NCBI GenBank assembly: GCA_043758105.1
Contig: JAYVOF010000076.1
Span: 1-35,450, forward strand
Length of the DNA: 35,450 nucleotides
Direction: 5' to 3'
Source of the DNA: JANPPS01 sp043758105
GTDB lineage: Bacteria > Pseudomonadota > Alphaproteobacteria > Acetobacterales > Acetobacteraceae
Shown here piece by piece: positions 32,162 to 35,450 of the stretch (the first letter of the stretch is position 1; every line of letters begins with the position of its first letter). Both the position numbers and the translations under genes were made by a program. The notes below the pieces were generated by a model. That model was not told the DNA's origin and did not search any database. It saw only the letters and a list, made by a program, of their open reading frames with translations.

Positions 32162-34087
32162 TCAAGCGGGGGTCAGCTCGCGCGGCACGGCCGGGGTGGC
32201 GGTCGCGGCCTGAACACATTCGTTCACCGCGTCGCGCAGCGTCGTCACATAATGGTCCGCCTGCACCGCCTGCCGCAGCCGCTCGTCTTGCAGCAGCGCG
32301 GTGTCCGCCTGCCATAATCCGACCAGCACCGGCGCGCCTTGTGCCCGCTCCCGCAGGCGACGCACCAGGTAGCGCAGGGCGGAGGGCGTGCCGTCCGCCT
32401 CCAAATAGGAGACGCAGACCATCGCCACGCCCGAGAAATCCACCGCCGCGATCGCCTGGCGGGACACCGCTGCCTGCGACAGCACCCGGGCGCGCAGCCC
32501 GTGTTTGGCGAGGATCTGCGCCAGCATCGCGCTGGCGGCCTCATCCAGCGGACCGCTGCCGGCGACGCATAGGATCGGTGCCGCCCCGTCCCAGCCATCG
32601 GCGAGCTGCGCGGGGTCGATCCGGCCCGCGATGTCGGCGTGCACCGGGTCCGTTTCCGCGGTGGGGGCCACCGGCGCGTGCGGCTTACCGGCGGGGGTCA
32701 CGTCCTCATGCCCGGCCAAATCGACCACCACACCATCGATCGCGTCCTGAATGTTATGCAGCTGCTCCGCCGTCAGCACGCCGCGCAGGCTGTCATTGGC
32801 GGCCAGTTGCAGCCCCTTCAGCGCGACTTCGTCATAATAGGCGCTGAGCGATCGGTCGCGCAGCAGCGTCTCCGCCTGATCCAGCGCCTCATCCGCATCC
32901 CCGGCCAGGATGCGCTGATAGAAGCTTTCGGCCGGCGTCAGCGCGGGTTGGTCGCCCAGCAGCACGTCGATGAATTGCAGCCGGTCGATGTGGCGGCCCA
33001 GCACCACGAGGCACAGGGTCAACGGCATGGACAAAATCAACCCGACCGGCCCCCACAGCCAGCCCCAGAAGATGGCGCTCAGCACCACGCTGACCGGGGT
33101 GAGGCCGGTGCTGTTACCATACACCAGCGGCTCGACCAGCTGGCCCATGAATGGTTCCATGACGGCGAACAGGGCCGCGACCTCGATCACCATGCCCCAG
33201 CCCGGATCGACCGCGGCCGCCATCACCAGCGGCATGACCGCCGCTGCGACCGAGCCGATATAGGGGACGAAGCGGAATAGCGCGGCCACGATCGCCCACA
33301 GCAGCGCGTTCGGCACGCCGATCAGCAGCAGACCCAGCCCGATCACCACACCGAATGCGCCGTTCAATAATAACTGCGTCACGAAGTACCGGCTGAGCCG
33401 CGACGCCGCCTCATCCATCGCGGCCGTGGTGCGGTGCAGATCGCCCGAGCCGAACAGCCGGATCATGCGGTCGCGCAAATCCTCCCGCTGCATCAAGAAA
33501 AACACCGCGACCACGAGGACGACGGCGATGGTGCCGAGGGGGCCCACGATCGGAGCGAGAATCCGCTCCGCCAGCGCCATCGGGTCCGGCTCGGCCGGTT
33601 GCATTTGTACCAATAATGGATGTGGCGCTTCGGCCGTGCCGGCCGTCTTCGGCACCGGCGGCGGCACCGGGGCTGGCGTGGATAGGCTGCCCGTGAGCTG
33701 CGCAAGGCGGCCCATGGCCATGCTGCGGATCGATGATGCCTTATGCTCGATCGTCCCGGCGTAGCGCGGGGCGTCCGTGGCCAATTGCGCCACCTGGCTG
33801 CCGATCACGCCGCCCAGCAGCAGGATCACGCTGAGCGCCAGCAGCACCGCACACAGCACCGCCGGCACCCGGGGCAAGCCGCGGTGGCGGAGCACGGCCA
33901 CCAGCGGGGCCAGCACGAAGCTCAGCAGCACCGCGAGCGTCACCGGCACCAGCACCTCGCGCCCCAAATACAGCGCGCCGATCACGACGACGGCGACTGC
34001 GAGCGTCAGCAGGCTCTGAATTCCAGGGATCTCCGCAGGCGCAACCTGGGTTTTCAGCCGTCCGATCGGGGAGGGGATTTCAAACAT
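32162..34087 (-). CDS. AI-2E family permease with long C-terminal extension
   Basis: A 641-residue inner-membrane protein. The first about 385 residues are an AI-2E/PerM-type transporter with about eight transmembrane helices, including the family block FRFVPYIGSVAAAVMPL and PVSVVLSAIFWGWLWGPVG. The substrate is unknown; most members are not autoinducer exporters, and some are Na+/H+ antiporters. The remaining about 250 residues are cytoplasmic: a helical part (385-480) and an alpha/beta part (about 504-610, starting ILCVAGSGPLDEAA) that looks like a B12-binding-type Rossmann fold but lacks the cobalamin DxHxxG motif. An AAGGAA site precedes the ATG by about 7 bases. It is divergent from the flavoprotein gene. 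Confidence 0.9.
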   Translation of the reverse strand: MFEIPSPIGRLKTQVAPAEIPGIQSLLTLAVAVVVIGALYLGREVLVPVTLAVLLSFVLAPLVAVLRHRGLPRVPAVLCAVLLALSVILLLGGVIGSQVAQLATDAPRYAGTIEHKASSIRSMAMGRLAQLTGSLSTPAPVPPPVPKTAGTAEAPHPLLVQMQPAEPDPMALAERILAPIVGPLGTIAVVLVVAVFFLMQREDLRDRMIRLFGSGDLHRTTAAMDEAASRLSRYFVTQLLLNGAFGVVIGLGLLLIGVPNALLWAIVAALFRFVPYIGSVAAAVMPLVMAAAVDPGWGMVIEVAALFAVMEPFMGQLVEPLVYGNSTGLTPVSVVLSAIFWGWLWGPVGLILSMPLTLCLVVLGRHIDRLQFIDVLLGDQPALTPAESFYQRILAGDADEALDQAETLLRDRSLSAYYDEVALKGLQLAANDSLRGVLTAEQLHNIQDAIDGVVVDLAGHEDVTPAGKPHAPVAPTAETDPVHADIAGRIDPAQLADGWDGAAPILCVAGSGPLDEAASAMLAQILAKHGLRARVLSQAAVSRQAIAAVDFSGVAMVCVSYLEADGTPSALRYLVRRLRERAQGAPVLVGLWQADTALLQDERLRQAVQADHYVTTLRDAVNECVQAATATPAVPRELTPA

Positions 34088-34112
34088 GACGTTTCCTTCT
34101 GGTCAGGCCGCC

Positions 34113-34137
34113 AACGCGCGAGAGGGTTGTTCGCTCC
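34113..34137 (-). promoter_or_regulatory. Possible EcfG (general stress) promoter of the AI-2E gene
   Basis: On the minus strand GGAGC (34137-34133), 16 bases, then CGTT (34116-34113). The alphaproteobacterial EcfG consensus is GGAAC-N16/17-[C]GTT, so there is one mismatch. Position is good: transcription would start about 20 bases before the ATG at 34087. Confidence 0.35.
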
Positions 34138-34160
34138 GCCGGAGGGTGCAAATAGCGGGG

Positions 34161-35330
34161 ATGGCTGCGTTCGACGTGATCATTATCGGCGCGGGCGCCG
34201 CCGGGCTGATGTGCGCGCTGACGGCCGGGCAGCGGGGGCGGCGTGTGCTGCTGCTGGATCATGCGGCGGAGGCCGGGGCCAAGATCCTGATTTCGGGCGG
34301 CGGGCGGTGCAATTTTACCAACGAGCATACCGCGCCGGACCGGTTCCTGTCCGGCAATCCGCGGTTCTGCACCGGGGCGCTCAGCCGCTATACGCCGGCG
34401 GATTTCATCGGGTTGGTGCAGAAGCACCGGATTGCCTATCACGAGAAGGCGCTGGGGCAATTGTTCTGTGACGGGTCGGCGCGGGCGGTCGTCGCCATGC
34501 TGCTGGCCGAGTGCGCGGCGGCCGGCGTGGATCTGCGGTTGGGCCACCAGGTGAGTGCGCTGGAGCATGGCCTGGGCTATCGCGTGGGGACCGGGCAGGG
34601 GGAGTTCACCGCGCCGGCGCTGGTGCTGGCGACCGGCGGCCTATCGATCCCGAAGATGGGCGCCACCGGCTTTGCCTATGACGCCGCGCGCCGCTTTGGC
34701 CTGCCGCTCACCCGGATCCGCCCCGGCCTGGTGCCGGTCACCTATGGCGGTGCGACGCTGGAGATGATGCGCGCGCTGAGCGGCGTGGCGCTGCCGGTGA
34801 CCGCGACCGTCGGGCGTAAGTCGTTTGCCGAGGCCATGCTGTTCACGCATCGCGGCCTGTCGGGCCCGGCGATCCTGCAGGCCTCCTCCTACCGCGATGG
34901 TGCCGCTCCCATCCGGATCGACATGCTGCCCGGCGTCGATGCGGCGGCGCATCTGCTGGACAAGAAACGACGCCGGCCGCGGGCGGAGCTGCGGACCACA
35001 TTGGCGGAAGTGCTGCCGGCGCGGCTGGCGCAGGCGTTGGCCGGGCATGTGCCGGGTCCGGCCGCCGATGTGCCGGACCGGATGCTGCGCGGGATCGCCC
35101 AGACGCTGAACCACTGGGAGCCGGCTCCGAATGGGGACGAGGGCTATGCCAAGGCGGAGGTGACGCTGGGCGGCGTGGACACGCGGGCGCTGTCGTCCAA
35201 GACGATGGGGGCGTTGCAGGTGCCCGGGCTGTTCGTGATTGGCGAGGCCGCGGACGTCACGGGATGGCTCGGCGGCTATAATTTTCAGTGGGCCTGGGCC
35301 AGCGGCTGGTGCGCCGGGCAGGCGGTGTAA
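34161..35330 (+). CDS. HI0933/BaiN-family FAD-dependent oxidoreductase
   Basis: A 389-residue flavoprotein of the HI0933 (BaiN/YhiN-like) family. The N-terminal dinucleotide-binding motif is VIIIGAGAAGLMCAL, followed by the family signature ISGGGRCNFTNE, then LATGGLSIPKMGATGFAYD. The C-terminus has GYAKAEVTLGGVDTRALSSKTM and LFVIGEAADVTGWLGGYNFQW. Bile-acid reduction is known only for gut BaiN; here the substrate is unknown. The frame is open from 34086, but the ATG at 34161 gives the normal N-terminus with a purine-rich AGCGGGG before it. It is a lone gene, divergent from the AI-2E permease and followed by a large inverted repeat. Confidence 0.92.
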   Translation: MAAFDVIIIGAGAAGLMCALTAGQRGRRVLLLDHAAEAGAKILISGGGRCNFTNEHTAPDRFLSGNPRFCTGALSRYTPADFIGLVQKHRIAYHEKALGQLFCDGSARAVVAMLLAECAAAGVDLRLGHQVSALEHGLGYRVGTGQGEFTAPALVLATGGLSIPKMGATGFAYDAARRFGLPLTRIRPGLVPVTYGGATLEMMRALSGVALPVTATVGRKSFAEAMLFTHRGLSGPAILQASSYRDGAAPIRIDMLPGVDAAAHLLDKKRRRPRAELRTTLAEVLPARLAQALAGHVPGPAADVPDRMLRGIAQTLNHWEPAPNGDEGYAKAEVTLGGVDTRALSSKTMGALQVPGLFVIGEAADVTGWLGGYNFQWAWASGWCAGQAV

Positions 35331-35378
35331 TACCAGCGGCCATTGGCATCGACCCTTATTTTCATCTCGTCTGTAGGG

Positions 35379-35450
35379 CGGATAAGCGCTTGCGCCATCC
35401 GCCATCCAGCGCGCGCACGTGGCATGGCGGATGGCGCAAGCGCTTATCCG
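35379..35450. repeat. 27-bp perfect inverted repeat (REP-like), cut by the window edge
   Basis: Left arm 35379-35405 and right arm 35424-35450 are exact complements, starting CGGATAAGCGCTTGCGCC and separated by an 18-base GC-rich loop. The pairing may continue past the window, since the left arm is preceded by GTAGGG. It resembles dispersed proteobacterial CGGATAAGCGC...-type intergenic repeats. As RNA it would form a very stable hairpin after the flavoprotein gene and could act as a terminator or 3'-end stabiliser. Confidence 0.9.

Overview
GC-rich, densely packed, operon-rich DNA that looks alphaproteobacterial. It may come from a Rhodospirillales/Acetobacteraceae-like organism, but this rests on gene style and order, not on a search. 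The main evidence is the type VI secretion (T6SS) cluster, whose order matches the rhizobial imp locus, and a SigF/NrsF-type ECF sigma/anti-sigma pair.

Left arm, plus strand (1-9070): the end of an unidentified gene (tssK by synteny), then tssL (with a peptidoglycan-binding OmpA tail), tssM, tagF, pppA, ppkA and an unrecognised membrane-anchored protein with an HELSH zinc-peptidase motif. The genes overlap or nearly touch, so this is one operon. It carries the T6SS membrane complex plus the threonine-phosphorylation switch (kinase PpkA, phosphatase PppA, repressor TagF). An Asp-rich T-V-[I/L] motif occurs in TssL, in the PpkA linker and at the start of the peptidase-like protein.

Middle, minus strand (17686 down to 9195): tssB, tssC, a second tssC, tagJ, tssE, tssF, tssG and a separate OmpA-domain gene with its own promoter. 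These encode the sheath and baseplate. The two arms converge on a REP-like palindrome at 9087-9180. tssA, hcp, clpV, vgrG and tssJ are not in the window; tssK is at most a tail.

Directly upstream of tssB, on the same strand (30758 down to 17759), is a three-gene operon: a TpsB/FhaC-type outer-membrane transporter, a 2701-residue two-partner-secretion exoprotein and a 1035-residue exported TPR-CHAT cysteine-protease-like protein. This is the best candidate for an undescribed system: an exoprotein, its pore and a dedicated putative caspase-like protease.

Right end: nrsF and an ECF sigma factor (minus strand) behind a good match to a SigF-type promoter, a long AI-2E-family permease with an unusual C-terminal extension (minus strand), a divergent HI0933/BaiN-type flavoprotein (plus strand), and a large inverted repeat running to the window edge. 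No tRNA, rRNA, CRISPR array or transposase was seen. All gaps between genes are shorter than 130 bases.
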